Of a stretch of DNA of 57,266 nucleotides, positions 34,035 to 42,149 are shown piece after piece (positions within the stretch are counted from its first letter, which is position 1; every line of letters begins with the position of its first letter). Below the pieces are notes generated by a model. It did not search any database and was not told where the DNA came from. It saw only the letters and a list, made by a program, of their open reading frames with translations. The DNA comes from Clostridioides difficile (lineage in GTDB: Bacteria; Bacillota; Clostridia; Peptostreptococcales; Peptostreptococcaceae). The translations under genes and the position numbers were made by a program. The stretch is from contig JABBZI010000026.1 of assembly GCA_012955965.1 (NCBI GenBank), positions 1 through 57,266 on the forward strand, in the 5' to 3' direction.

Positions 34035-35822
34035 TTGGAAACTTTAAAGGGTTTAAAGAGAACTCACTACTGTGGAGAGTTGAGAGAAAAGAACATAAAT
34101 GAAGAAGTTGTACTTATGGGATGGGTACAGAAAAAAAGAAACCTAGGTGGTCTTGTATTTGTTGATTTAAGAGATACAAGTGGATTATGTCAAATAGTTT
34201 TTGATACAGATGTAAATAAGGAAGCTTTCGAAAAAGCTGAAAAATTAGGGGCTGAATTTGTAATAGCTGCAAAAGGAAAAGTGTGTGAAAGACAATCTAA
34301 AAATCCTAATATGCCAACTGGAGATATAGAAATATTTGCAACTGAACTTCGAATTTTAAATAAGTCAGAAACGCCACCTATTTATATAAAAGATGATGAT
34401 GATGTTTCAGAAGCTCTAAGATTAAAATATAGATACTTAGATTTAAGAAAAGCATCTATGCAAAACAATTTAAAACTAAGACATAAAGTAATGAATATTA
34501 CAAGAAATTACTTATCAAATAATAGATTTTGTGAAATAGAAACGCCATTTTTAATTGCACCAACTCCAGAAGGAGCAAGAGACTATCTTGTACCAAGTAG
34601 AGTTAATCCAGGAAAATTTTATGCATTACCACAATCACCACAATTATATAAACAATTACTAATGGTAAGTGGTATGGATAGATATTTCCAAATAGTTAAA
34701 TGTTTTAGAGATGAAGACTTAAGAGCAGATAGACAACCAGAGTTTACACAAATAGACTGTGAAATGTCTTTTGTTGAACAAGAAGATGTTATGAATATGA
34801 TTGAAGGATTGCTTGAAGCTATATTTAAAGAAGTTTTAGATGTAGAATTGACACTTCCACTTCCTAAGATGACTTATGCAGAAGCTATGTCGAGATATGG
34901 TTCAGATAAACCAGACACTAGATTTGGATATGAATTAACAGATATATCTGATGTTGTTTGTAATTGTGGGTTCAAAGTGTTTGCAGATGCTACACAACCA
35001 GGAAAAAGTGTTAGAGGTATAAATATAAAAGGTAAAGCTGATGATTTTACTAGAAAGCAAATATCATCATTAGAAGAACATGCTAAGACATATAGAGCAA
35101 AAGGTCTTGCTTGGTTGAAAGTAGGACAAGAGGGAGTAACTTCTCCAATAGCAAAATTCTTTAGTGAAGAAGAAATGAATTCTATACTTACAAGAATGAA
35201 TGCTCAAGTAGGAGATTTACTTTTATTTGTAGCTGATAAAAACTCAGTAGTATTTGATGCTTTAGGACAAGTTAGACTTGAAGTAGCTAATAGACTTAAT
35301 ATGTTAGATAAAAATGTATATAATTTATTATGGGTAACTGAATTCCCTGTTTTTGAAGAAGATGAAGAAACAGGCAAATTCTCAGCAATGCATCACCCAT
35401 TTACATCACCAATGGATGAAGATTTAGATAAATTAGAAGAAGGTGATAAATCATCTTTAAGAGCTAAAGCTTATGACATCGTATTGAATGGTTATGAGAT
35501 AGGTGGAGGAAGTGTTAGAATATCAAATTCTGATGTTCAATCAAAAATGTTTAAAGCACTTGGTTTCACAGAAGAAAGAGCTAATGAGAAGTTTGGATAT
35601 TTATTAGAAGCATTTAAATATGGAACTCCTCCTCACGCGGGCTTAGCTTTTGGTCTTGATAGACTTGTTATGTTACTTGCAGGAGCTGACAATATAAGAG
35701 AGGTTATTGCTTTCCCTAAAAATCAAAATGCTGTTTGTCCTATGACAAATGCTCCGACAGTAGCAGAAGATGAGCAATTAGAAGAATTAAGTATAAAAGT
35801 TGATGTAAAAGACCACGAATAA
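34035..35822 (+). CDS. aspS: Aspartyl-tRNA synthetase
   Basis: A 595-residue bacterial-type class II synthetase. The start is TTG 34035 with GGAGG 7 nt upstream. An N-terminal OB-fold anticodon domain (about 1-115) is followed by the catalytic core with FRDEDLRADRQPEFTQID (motif 2), the bacterial GAD insertion (about 290-430), and GLAFGLDRLVMLL (motif 3) near the end. It is 70 bp after hisS, the usual hisS-aspS pairing. Confidence 0.97.
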   Translation: METLKGLKRTHYCGELREKNINEEVVLMGWVQKKRNLGGLVFVDLRDTSGLCQIVFDTDVNKEAFEKAEKLGAEFVIAAKGKVCERQSKNPNMPTGDIEIFATELRILNKSETPPIYIKDDDDVSEALRLKYRYLDLRKASMQNNLKLRHKVMNITRNYLSNNRFCEIETPFLIAPTPEGARDYLVPSRVNPGKFYALPQSPQLYKQLLMVSGMDRYFQIVKCFRDEDLRADRQPEFTQIDCEMSFVEQEDVMNMIEGLLEAIFKEVLDVELTLPLPKMTYAEAMSRYGSDKPDTRFGYELTDISDVVCNCGFKVFADATQPGKSVRGINIKGKADDFTRKQISSLEEHAKTYRAKGLAWLKVGQEGVTSPIAKFFSEEEMNSILTRMNAQVGDLLLFVADKNSVVFDALGQVRLEVANRLNMLDKNVYNLLWVTEFPVFEEDEETGKFSAMHHPFTSPMDEDLDKLEEGDKSSLRAKAYDIVLNGYEIGGGSVRISNSDVQSKMFKALGFTEERANEKFGYLLEAFKYGTPPHAGLAFGLDRLVMLLAGADNIREVIAFPKNQNAVCPMTNAPTVAEDEQLEELSIKVDVKDHE

Positions 35823-35848
35823 TATATATTTATAATAAATTAAAATAC

Positions 35849-35889
35849 AAAAAGTCTGGATATAAAGTATCTTTATATTCAGACTTTTT
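35849..35889. terminator. Bidirectional intrinsic terminator
   Basis: An 18-bp stem (AAAAGTCTGGATATAAAG and its partner, with one G-U) and T7 tail end aspS. On the minus strand the same hairpin followed by TTTTT ends the TIGR04076-like gene. Confidence 0.88.
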
Positions 35890-35892
35890 TTG

Positions 35893-36159
35893 TTAATCTA
35901 TTTTTTCTATTTTAAATATATTTATAATTTTGGCATCTGGGCAACAAAATACACATTCATTTTTATTTTCTTCTCCAGGTATACTTCCACCATATCGTAG
36001 TATGTCAATATAAGGAAAAGCTACATGTAATGCCATTGGGCATAATTTTCCCCTTTCTGTATCAAAGTCAAATGAATCTCCAATCTTATGTCCATAATGA
36101 CAAGCACCTTTTTCTTTTTTATCTATTAAAGTTATCTTTATTTTTGGTCTTCTAGCCAT
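35893..36159 (-). CDS. TIGR04076-family small protein
   Basis: A small soluble protein. I start at the internal ATG giving MARRPKIKIT (88 residues), 11 nt after a GGGGG site; the upstream ATG at 36169-36171 touches that site. The pattern I-K-I-T-L, K-G-x-C-x-x-G-H-K-I-G-D, KLCPMALHVAFPYI, then a Cys-Cys-Pro-Asp end matches the TIGR04076 family, common in anaerobes and of unknown function. Cysteines of CHYGH, LCPMA and CVFCCPD could bind a metal or cluster. It lies next to a LysR regulator in the same direction. Confidence 0.8.
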   Translation of the reverse strand: MARRPKIKITLIDKKEKGACHYGHKIGDSFDFDTERGKLCPMALHVAFPYIDILRYGGSIPGEENKNECVFCCPDAKIINIFKIEKID

Positions 36160-36221
36160 ATTTTTATACATCCCCCTTGTATTTTTATTTAATATAAAAA
36201 GACTATATTTACAGTTTTTAT

Positions 36222-37091
36222 TTAAAGATTTTTAAAATAATTAATAAGAAAGTCTTTAAATAGTAATACGGCTTTAGATGTGTAATTTTCATTAAACCAT
36301 GATAGATTTAAGTATCTTTTAAATTCAATATCTTTTATATGTAATAGTTTAATTTCGGGATCTTTAGATAACCCCCATGACTTTCCACATATAAATCCAA
36401 CACCTTGAAGTGATTTTATGAGTGCATAAATTGTATATGGTGAATCACATTCAAAGGCTATTTTGGGTTTGAAATTAGCAGATTCACATAGTATATCTAT
36501 TATTTCTCTATAGTTCTCACCTTTAGTTATAACTATGAAGTTTTCATCAGAAACTTCGCTTAGGTATACTTCATCTTTTAAAGATAAGTTATGATTAATT
36601 GAAATACCTAGTAATATCTCTTCACAAGTTAAAGTTATATTATTTTCTGAATTTATTTTTGTAAAAGAAGAAGATATATACAAATCAAAATCACTTTTCT
36701 TGTAAGAAGATGGCAAAGTATGTGAAACATTAAAAGTAATGTTAGGATATAGTTTTCTAAAATTACTTAAAAGTGAAGGTAATACATTAGCTGCTGCAGT
36801 TGCTAATATTTTTACTTCTCCTGAGTTTTCTAAAGAAGTATCTCGTAATTCCTTTTTTGACATTTCTACCAAATCTAAAATACTATCCACTCTTTTTAGA
36901 AATAATTTTCCATATTCATTTAATACGATGTATCTTCCTTTTCTATCGAATAACTTGACTCCAAGTTCTCTTTCCAAAGAAGATATAGTTTTACTTAAAG
37001 CTGGTTGTGCTATATTTAGTTTTTGTGATGCTTTTGTTATGTGTTCCATTCTAGCAACCGTTTGAAAGTACTTAAGATGCAATAAATCCAT
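36222..37091 (-). CDS. LysR-family transcriptional regulator
   Basis: A 289-residue regulator with an N-terminal winged helix-turn-helix (about 1-60: MDLLHLKYFQTVA, then ALSKTISSLERELGVKLFDR) and a C-terminal periplasmic-binding-protein-like effector domain (about 90-285). It could control the TIGR04076-like gene downstream or act elsewhere; the effector is unknown. GAGGTG lies about 12 nt before the ATG. Confidence 0.92.
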   Translation of the reverse strand: MDLLHLKYFQTVARMEHITKASQKLNIAQPALSKTISSLERELGVKLFDRKGRYIVLNEYGKLFLKRVDSILDLVEMSKKELRDTSLENSGEVKILATAAANVLPSLLSNFRKLYPNITFNVSHTLPSSYKKSDFDLYISSSFTKINSENNITLTCEEILLGISINHNLSLKDEVYLSEVSDENFIVITKGENYREIIDILCESANFKPKIAFECDSPYTIYALIKSLQGVGFICGKSWGLSKDPEIKLLHIKDIEFKRYLNLSWFNENYTSKAVLLFKDFLINYFKNL

Positions 37092-37483
37092 AATATAAAA
37101 TACACCTCTTTTAATATGACTTGATTTATATCAATTTGATAATTAACTATATATTATACATTATAATATAAAGCTTGTATAATAAACTATAGTATATCAA
37201 AAAGTTATTCACACAGTTATTTATATATTATACATAATCTAATTAAAAAAAGTGAGTTCAATATATAATTAATTAAAGAAATAATGCTAAAAACTTTAAT
37301 TATATAAAAATATATCTGAAGAGTAAAGCATATATTAAGCAAGGTCAAAAAATTATTATAGAAGTAAAATAAAATCCTATTTATATTATTTAATATTTTA
37401 GAGTAATGATATTAGCTAAATTATTATGTTATACTATTTTAAATAGGAAAAATCTAGATACTATAATTTTAGGGGGAGTTAAT
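37092..37483. other. Divergent A/T-rich region upstream of the LysR gene and cwp14
   Basis: About 390 bp of very A/T-rich DNA with many TATA-like words (for example TATACT near 37430 and TATAAT near 37462) but no clear -35/-10 pair. I see no gene; an in-frame ATG at 37406 lacks a ribosome site. Confidence 0.4.
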
Positions 37484-38911
37484 ATGAAATTAACTAAATC
37501 AATATCATCAGTATTGTGTTTATCTCTAGTTTTAAGCTTATCACCAGTGTCACATGCAAATGAAATAAGTAGAACAGCAGTAGAAAATACTTTAGTAGGT
37601 CAGGATAGATACCAAACTGCTATTGAAGTAAGTAAAAAGGGATGGAGTAGTGCAAATGAGGCTATAGTTGTAAACAGTGAATCTATTGTAGATGCATTGT
37701 CTGTAACACCATTTGCTAAATTAAAAAATGCTCCTATACTATTGACAGAAAAAAACAATCTAAATTCACAAACTGAGAAAGAATTAAAAAGATTAGGAGT
37801 TAAAAAAGTTTATATAATTGGGTTATCTAGTTCTGTATCAAATGATGTACAAAAACAGTTAGAATCCAATAATTTAACTACTGATAGGGTTGGTGGTAGT
37901 GATAGATACCAAACAGCCTTGAGTATAGCTAAAAAAATAGAGGAATTAAAAGATATATCAGAAATAGCTGTAGTAAACGGATATACAGGTCTTGCAGACG
38001 CAGTTAGTATAGCTTCTGTAGCTGCGACTAATGGAATGGCTATACTTCCAGTATCTGATTCATCTGGGATATCTAGCTTTAAAGATTTTATAGAATCTAA
38101 GAATATAAGTAAATCATACATAATAGGTTCTACTAATGCTGTATCAGATAAAATAAAACAAAGTTTACCTAATTCTGAAAGAATCGGTGGAGCAGATAGA
38201 AATGAAACTAATGGTAAAGTAATAGAAAAATTTTATACATCCGATAAATTGAATAATGTATTTGTAGCTAAAGATGGAATGAAAAAGCAAAACCAACTTA
38301 TAGATGCTCTAGCAGTAGGAGTACTAGCATCAAAAGAAGATTCTCCTGTACTTATAGTAGGAGAACAATTAAGTACAACACAAAAGAGTGTATTTTCAAA
38401 TAAAAGTGTTACCTCTATAACTCAAGTTGGTAGTGGAGGGAATGAGAGTGCATTTAAAGAATTAAAAGATTTACAAGCAAATAATACTAATAAGAAAGTA
38501 ATGTATGTAACTAACACAGATAAGGTAAATATAAGAAGTGATGCTACAATAGAAGCTTCTGTTATAGGACATTTAAATCATGGTGATGAAGTAGAAGTTT
38601 TAGAAGTATTAAAAACTGGATGGGTAAAAATAAAGTACAATGAAGATATTGGGTATGTTAGTGGGTCTTATCTGACAAATAATAAGCCTGATAGTAGCAA
38701 TGAAAATGTAAAAATAAAGTATGTAAAAGAAAAAGATGGTCTAAATGTTAGAAAAGGACCAAGTACAGAAGATGAGAAAATAGGACATCTTCCATATGGA
38801 AGCAAAGTAGAAACAATAGAAATGTTTGCTACTGGATGGGTAAAAATAAAATATAGTGGTGGATATGGTTATGTAAGTAATGATTACCTATCTGATACCC
38901 CAGTTATTTAA
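37484..38911 (+). CDS. cwp14: Cell wall protein Cwp14 (CWB2 anchor plus two SH3 domains)
   Basis: A secreted S-layer-associated protein of 475 residues. The ATG at 37484 has AGGGGGAG upstream and gives a classical signal peptide (MKLTKSISSVLCLSLVLSLS, cut after SHA near 25). Three CWB2 repeats (about 38-320), with markers QDRYQTA, GSDRYQTA and GADRNETN, bind the anionic polymer PSII of the wall. Two bacterial SH3 domains follow (about 345-400 and 412-470), each with N-(I/V)-R near its start and GWVKIKY in the middle. SH3 domains often bind peptidoglycan or peptides. Architecture matches C. difficile Cwp14 (CD2735); function is not established. Confidence 0.92.
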   Translation: MKLTKSISSVLCLSLVLSLSPVSHANEISRTAVENTLVGQDRYQTAIEVSKKGWSSANEAIVVNSESIVDALSVTPFAKLKNAPILLTEKNNLNSQTEKELKRLGVKKVYIIGLSSSVSNDVQKQLESNNLTTDRVGGSDRYQTALSIAKKIEELKDISEIAVVNGYTGLADAVSIASVAATNGMAILPVSDSSGISSFKDFIESKNISKSYIIGSTNAVSDKIKQSLPNSERIGGADRNETNGKVIEKFYTSDKLNNVFVAKDGMKKQNQLIDALAVGVLASKEDSPVLIVGEQLSTTQKSVFSNKSVTSITQVGSGGNESAFKELKDLQANNTNKKVMYVTNTDKVNIRSDATIEASVIGHLNHGDEVEVLEVLKTGWVKIKYNEDIGYVSGSYLTNNKPDSSNENVKIKYVKEKDGLNVRKGPSTEDEKIGHLPYGSKVETIEMFATGWVKIKYSGGYGYVSNDYLSDTPVI

Positions 38912-38925
38912 TTGTAAGTAATATT

Positions 38926-38966
38926 AAAAGAAACTGCTTTAATGTTTGAAGCAGTTTCTTTTTTAT
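38926..38966. terminator. Bidirectional intrinsic terminator
   Basis: AAAAGAAACTGCTT (38926-38939) pairs with AAGCAGTTTCTTTT (38949-38962) and is followed by T. It serves cwp14 and the convergent antiporter operon. Confidence 0.87.
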
Positions 38967-38991
38967 AAAATTTTGAGTTTGATGGTTATTT

Positions 38992-39261
38992 CTATTTGGA
39001 TACCCTAATTTTAGGATTCATTATTATGGATATTACTATCATACAAATACTTAAAATCCAGTGAGTAATTCCAAACTTAGATATTAATAAATTCAATCCT
39101 GCCATAGTAAATAAACAATATTTAATTAAAATTAAAAGTGTATTTATAGAAATTCCTTTTATTGAAAGTATTCTAAATCCTAGGATAGACATTCTAAGTC
39201 CTACAAATGCCAATAATACACCTGTAATGTCCTGAATTAGGTAATAGTACTCAAAACTCAT
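38992..39261 (-). CDS. Small membrane protein of unknown function
   Basis: An 89-residue protein with about three hydrophobic segments (10-30, 40-60, 66-83). I do not recognise a family. It starts 2 bp after the stop of the NhaC-type antiporter gene, so it is the last gene of the sigma-54-driven aminotransferase/antiporter operon and may be an accessory subunit. Confidence 0.65.
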   Translation of the reverse strand: MSFEYYYLIQDITGVLLAFVGLRMSILGFRILSIKGISINTLLILIKYCLFTMAGLNLLISKFGITHWILSICMIVISIIMNPKIRVSK

Positions 39262-39263
39262 AC

Positions 39264-40706
39264 TTAATCAACCCTTCTCTGGACAATGTCAAATATCTCT
39301 AACTCTTCAATTTCATCATCTGTATATGTAAGCATAGTAAAGCCAGTTACACCATAAATAAATGAAATTATAGGAGTAATCCAACTTAAGAAACAGTATG
39401 GTATAAATTCCAATGGACTTACACCAAGAGTTTGGGCGCAGAAAACAGCATTTGAATTCCATGGTATTAATGGTCCACCAAGTGTGGCTGTATCTTCTAT
39501 AATTCTAGATAGATTTTGTGGTTTTAATCTAAACTCTTTGTATATTGGAGACATTAAAGTTCCAACAAATACTGAAGTAAACATCATTGATGAACTAAAT
39601 GCGTTTGCAAAGTAGCTTACTATAAAGGTAGACCCAACTAATTTAGTTCTAGATTTTCCTATTTTAGTTATCATAGGCTGAAGTAGTACCTCTAAGAAAC
39701 CAGTTTTTTGGAGAATACCAGCAATAACGAAAACTACAAAGACTAGTAAAACGGTTTCAGCCATACTCATGATTCCACCACGATTTAATAGCTTGTCGGC
39801 ATAGGCAAATCCAGTATCGATAGTAAAACCTGATAGCATATAATTTAAAATATCACCTATTTTTTCTCCTTCTTGAAATACAGCTATGATAAGTCCCATG
39901 ATAGATGAACTTAGTATAGATATAATAGGAGGTTTTTGTAAAAATAAAAGTAATAATAAAAATATTATTGGAATCATTGCTACTAAGCCAATATGAAAGT
40001 TTGAATTTAAAACATCTTTAATTTGATTTATTTGGACATAGTCTATAGTATTATTTGAATATTTTAATCCAATTACTGTATATAGAACTATACATATTAC
40101 ATATGCAGGTCCTGTTGTGTAAACCATATGCTTCATATGTGTAATCACATCTGTCTTACAAACTGCTGCAGCTAGATTTGTAGAATCTGATAGGGGAGAC
40201 ATCTTATCTCCAAAGAAAGCACCAGAAATGACTGCACCAGCTGTTAAACCAAGGGGAATACCCATGCTAGTACCAATACTCATCATTGCTATACCAGAAG
40301 TTCCAAGAGTTCCCCAAGATGTACCAGTAGCAACAGAAGTAAGTGAACAGACTATTAATGTTGTAAGTAAAAAATATTTAGGTGTTATTATTGTTAGCCC
40401 ACTATATACTACTGTTGGTATCGTACCAGCAGCTATCCAAGCTGCTATTAGTACGCCAACAGAAAGTATAATTAAATTTGATTGAAAAGCATCCTTACCA
40501 ACTTCAAATCCAAAAGCTTCTATTTCATCATTAGTATAACCAAGCTTCATAGCTGCAGGAACGACTATAAGCCATGAAAGTAAAAACATTATAGTTATAG
40601 AAGCATTAAATATAACTATGCCAATTGATGTTAAAGCTATTATTGCAAGCATTACTAACAAGGAATATCTAAATGAAGGTCTTTTTCTTTCTGTATCTAT
40701 TTTCAT
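39264..40706 (-). CDS. NhaC-type Na+/H+ antiporter family transporter
   Basis: A 480-residue membrane protein with 11-12 hydrophobic segments. GTSWGTLGTSGIAMMSIG, GAFFGDKMSPLSDSTNLAAAV and GGPLIPWNSNAVF are typical of the NhaC/MleN branch. Members exchange Na+ and H+, and some (MleN) couple this to organic acid exchange such as malate/lactate. Here it lies 24 bp after a C-S lyase-like aminotransferase in one operon, which suggests exchange of an amino or keto acid rather than simple pH homeostasis. AAGGAG precedes the ATG. Confidence 0.88.
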   Translation of the reverse strand: MKIDTERKRPSFRYSLLVMLAIIALTSIGIVIFNASITIMFLLSWLIVVPAAMKLGYTNDEIEAFGFEVGKDAFQSNLIILSVGVLIAAWIAAGTIPTVVYSGLTIITPKYFLLTTLIVCSLTSVATGTSWGTLGTSGIAMMSIGTSMGIPLGLTAGAVISGAFFGDKMSPLSDSTNLAAAVCKTDVITHMKHMVYTTGPAYVICIVLYTVIGLKYSNNTIDYVQINQIKDVLNSNFHIGLVAMIPIIFLLLLLFLQKPPIISILSSSIMGLIIAVFQEGEKIGDILNYMLSGFTIDTGFAYADKLLNRGGIMSMAETVLLVFVVFVIAGILQKTGFLEVLLQPMITKIGKSRTKLVGSTFIVSYFANAFSSSMMFTSVFVGTLMSPIYKEFRLKPQNLSRIIEDTATLGGPLIPWNSNAVFCAQTLGVSPLEFIPYCFLSWITPIISFIYGVTGFTMLTYTDDEIEELEIFDIVQRRVD

Positions 40707-40730
40707 AGTGCAAATTCTCCTTAAACATTT

Positions 40731-41897
40731 TTAGTTGATTGCATTTTTTATTCTTGTAAGAGCTTCTTCAAGCATGCTTCTTGGACAAGCCAAGTTTATT
40801 CTTTGGTACCCACTTCCTCCAATACCAAAGCTATTTCCTTGATTTAAAGCAATCTTACCTTTGTTAACAAGTATACTTTCTAGTTCATCATCACTTAATC
40901 CAAGTCCACTAAAATCTACCCATAATAAATAAGTACCTTCTGGTTTTCTAACTTTAAGTTTTGGTATATTTTCATTTATATATTTTATAGCAAAATCTAT
41001 ATTTGATTCTAAATATTCCAAGAAGGATTCTAACCAAGGTTCACCATTATTATATGAGGCTTCTGTTGCAACTAAACTAAAGCAGTTATTTCTTTTTATA
41101 TCAATTCTAGTAAAGGCATCATCTAACAATTTATAGTCTTTTTCATCAGGTAGTATCACATAAGATGACTGAAGACCAGCTATGTTAAAGGTTTTAGTCG
41201 GAGCCATACAAGTAATTGTATTTTTTTCATATTCCTTAGAAATAGATGCCATAGGTATATGTTTATGTTTTTTTAATATAATATCACTATGTATTTCATC
41301 AGAGATTACTTTTACATTATGTTTGAGGCAAATGTCTCCTAGTTTTTTTAATTCTTCTTTTGTCCACACTCTACCAACTGGATTATGAGGATTGCAAAGT
41401 ATGAACAATTTTACCTCCTTAATCTTGCTTTCAATGTCTTCATAATTCATTATATAATTTCCATCCTCTAGTTTTTGTAATGGACTTATAACCAGTTCTC
41501 TATTATTATTTTTTACAACACTATTAAAAGGACTATAAACTGGTTCTTGTATCATTATCTTATCGTTTTCTTTTGTAAGTTCGTTTATTAAAAGACTTAT
41601 AGCTGGTATAACACCTGGGCTATAAACTAACCATTCACTTTTTATTTTCCAATTATGTCTTCTATCTAGCCAACTTACTATAGATTCATTGTAAGAATCT
41701 GGTCTTGTTGTGTAACCATAAATCTCTTGTTCTAATCGATTGTTTAAAGCATCAATTATACAAGGTGCAGCTTTAAAATCCATGTCAGCTACCCACATAG
41801 GAAGTAAATCATTGCTTCCATATTTTTTATCCATCTCTGACCATTTAGAAGAAAAATTATTACTTCTATCAACAACTTCATTAAAATTATAATTCAT
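40731..41897 (-). CDS. PatB/MalY-type PLP aminotransferase or C-S lyase
   Basis: A 388-residue PLP enzyme of fold type I. The PLP lysine is Lys235 in APTKTFNIAG; NPHNPVGRVW (169-178) and SDEIHSD (199-205) are the conserved PLP contacts. FNEVVDRSNNFSSKW at the start and MWVADMDF are hallmarks of the MalY/PatB group, whose members mostly cleave cystathionine or cysteine (beta C-S lyase), giving pyruvate, ammonia and a thiol or sulfide. It is first in an operon with an NhaC-like antiporter, driven by a sigma-54 promoter, next to the gene of an activator. GGAGG lies before the ATG. Confidence 0.9.
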   Translation of the reverse strand: MNYNFNEVVDRSNNFSSKWSEMDKKYGSNDLLPMWVADMDFKAAPCIIDALNNRLEQEIYGYTTRPDSYNESIVSWLDRRHNWKIKSEWLVYSPGVIPAISLLINELTKENDKIMIQEPVYSPFNSVVKNNNRELVISPLQKLEDGNYIMNYEDIESKIKEVKLFILCNPHNPVGRVWTKEELKKLGDICLKHNVKVISDEIHSDIILKKHKHIPMASISKEYEKNTITCMAPTKTFNIAGLQSSYVILPDEKDYKLLDDAFTRIDIKRNNCFSLVATEASYNNGEPWLESFLEYLESNIDFAIKYINENIPKLKVRKPEGTYLLWVDFSGLGLSDDELESILVNKGKIALNQGNSFGIGGSGYQRINLACPRSMLEEALTRIKNAIN

Positions 41898-41940
41898 TGT
41901 AAAAACCTCCAGTAATTTTAAAATTTATGTTAATAATATT

Positions 41941-41958
41941 AAGCAAACAACATGCCAA
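41941..41958 (-). promoter_or_regulatory. Sigma-54 (-24/-12) promoter of the aminotransferase-antiporter operon
   Basis: On the minus strand the sequence is TTGGCATGTTGTTTGCTT, a match to TGGCA-N6-TTGCW. GG and GC are 12 bp apart. The transcript would start near 41930, about 33 nt before the ATG. Confidence 0.9.
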
Positions 41959-42081
41959 GATGAATAATAAAAATTAATTGACAATAAGTTAATGTATGAT
42001 GCTAAGTAATTTCAAAGTATAGAGAAATTAAAAATATTAATTATATCTAGTGCTTTATGGAAAAGGTTATTTACAATGAAG

Positions 42082-42097
42082 TTTCATATGTATGAAA
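42082..42097. promoter_or_regulatory. Palindrome, likely enhancer site for the second sigma-54 activator
   Basis: TTTCATA (42082-42088) and TATGAAA (42091-42097) are perfect arms around a 2-bp centre, about 125-140 bp upstream of the sigma-54 promoter. The distance fits an upstream activating sequence. Binding by the adjacent activator is inferred. Confidence 0.5.
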
Positions 42098-42106
42098 ATA
42101 CAATCA

Positions 42107-42149
42107 AATAGGTTTAAATAGTTAAACAGTTTAACCATTTAAACCTATT
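42107..42149 (-). terminator. Hairpin at the 3' end of the second sigma-54 activator gene
   Basis: A long A/T-rich inverted repeat (AATAGGTTTAAAT at 42107-42119, partner to 42149) overlaps the stop codon. On the minus strand it is followed by a weak T tract. It can act as a terminator, though its T run is poor. Confidence 0.6.

Noticed and set aside
37406-37483. N-terminal extension of Cwp14 by 26 residues
   Set aside because: No ribosome site, and it would bury the signal peptide that begins at 37484.
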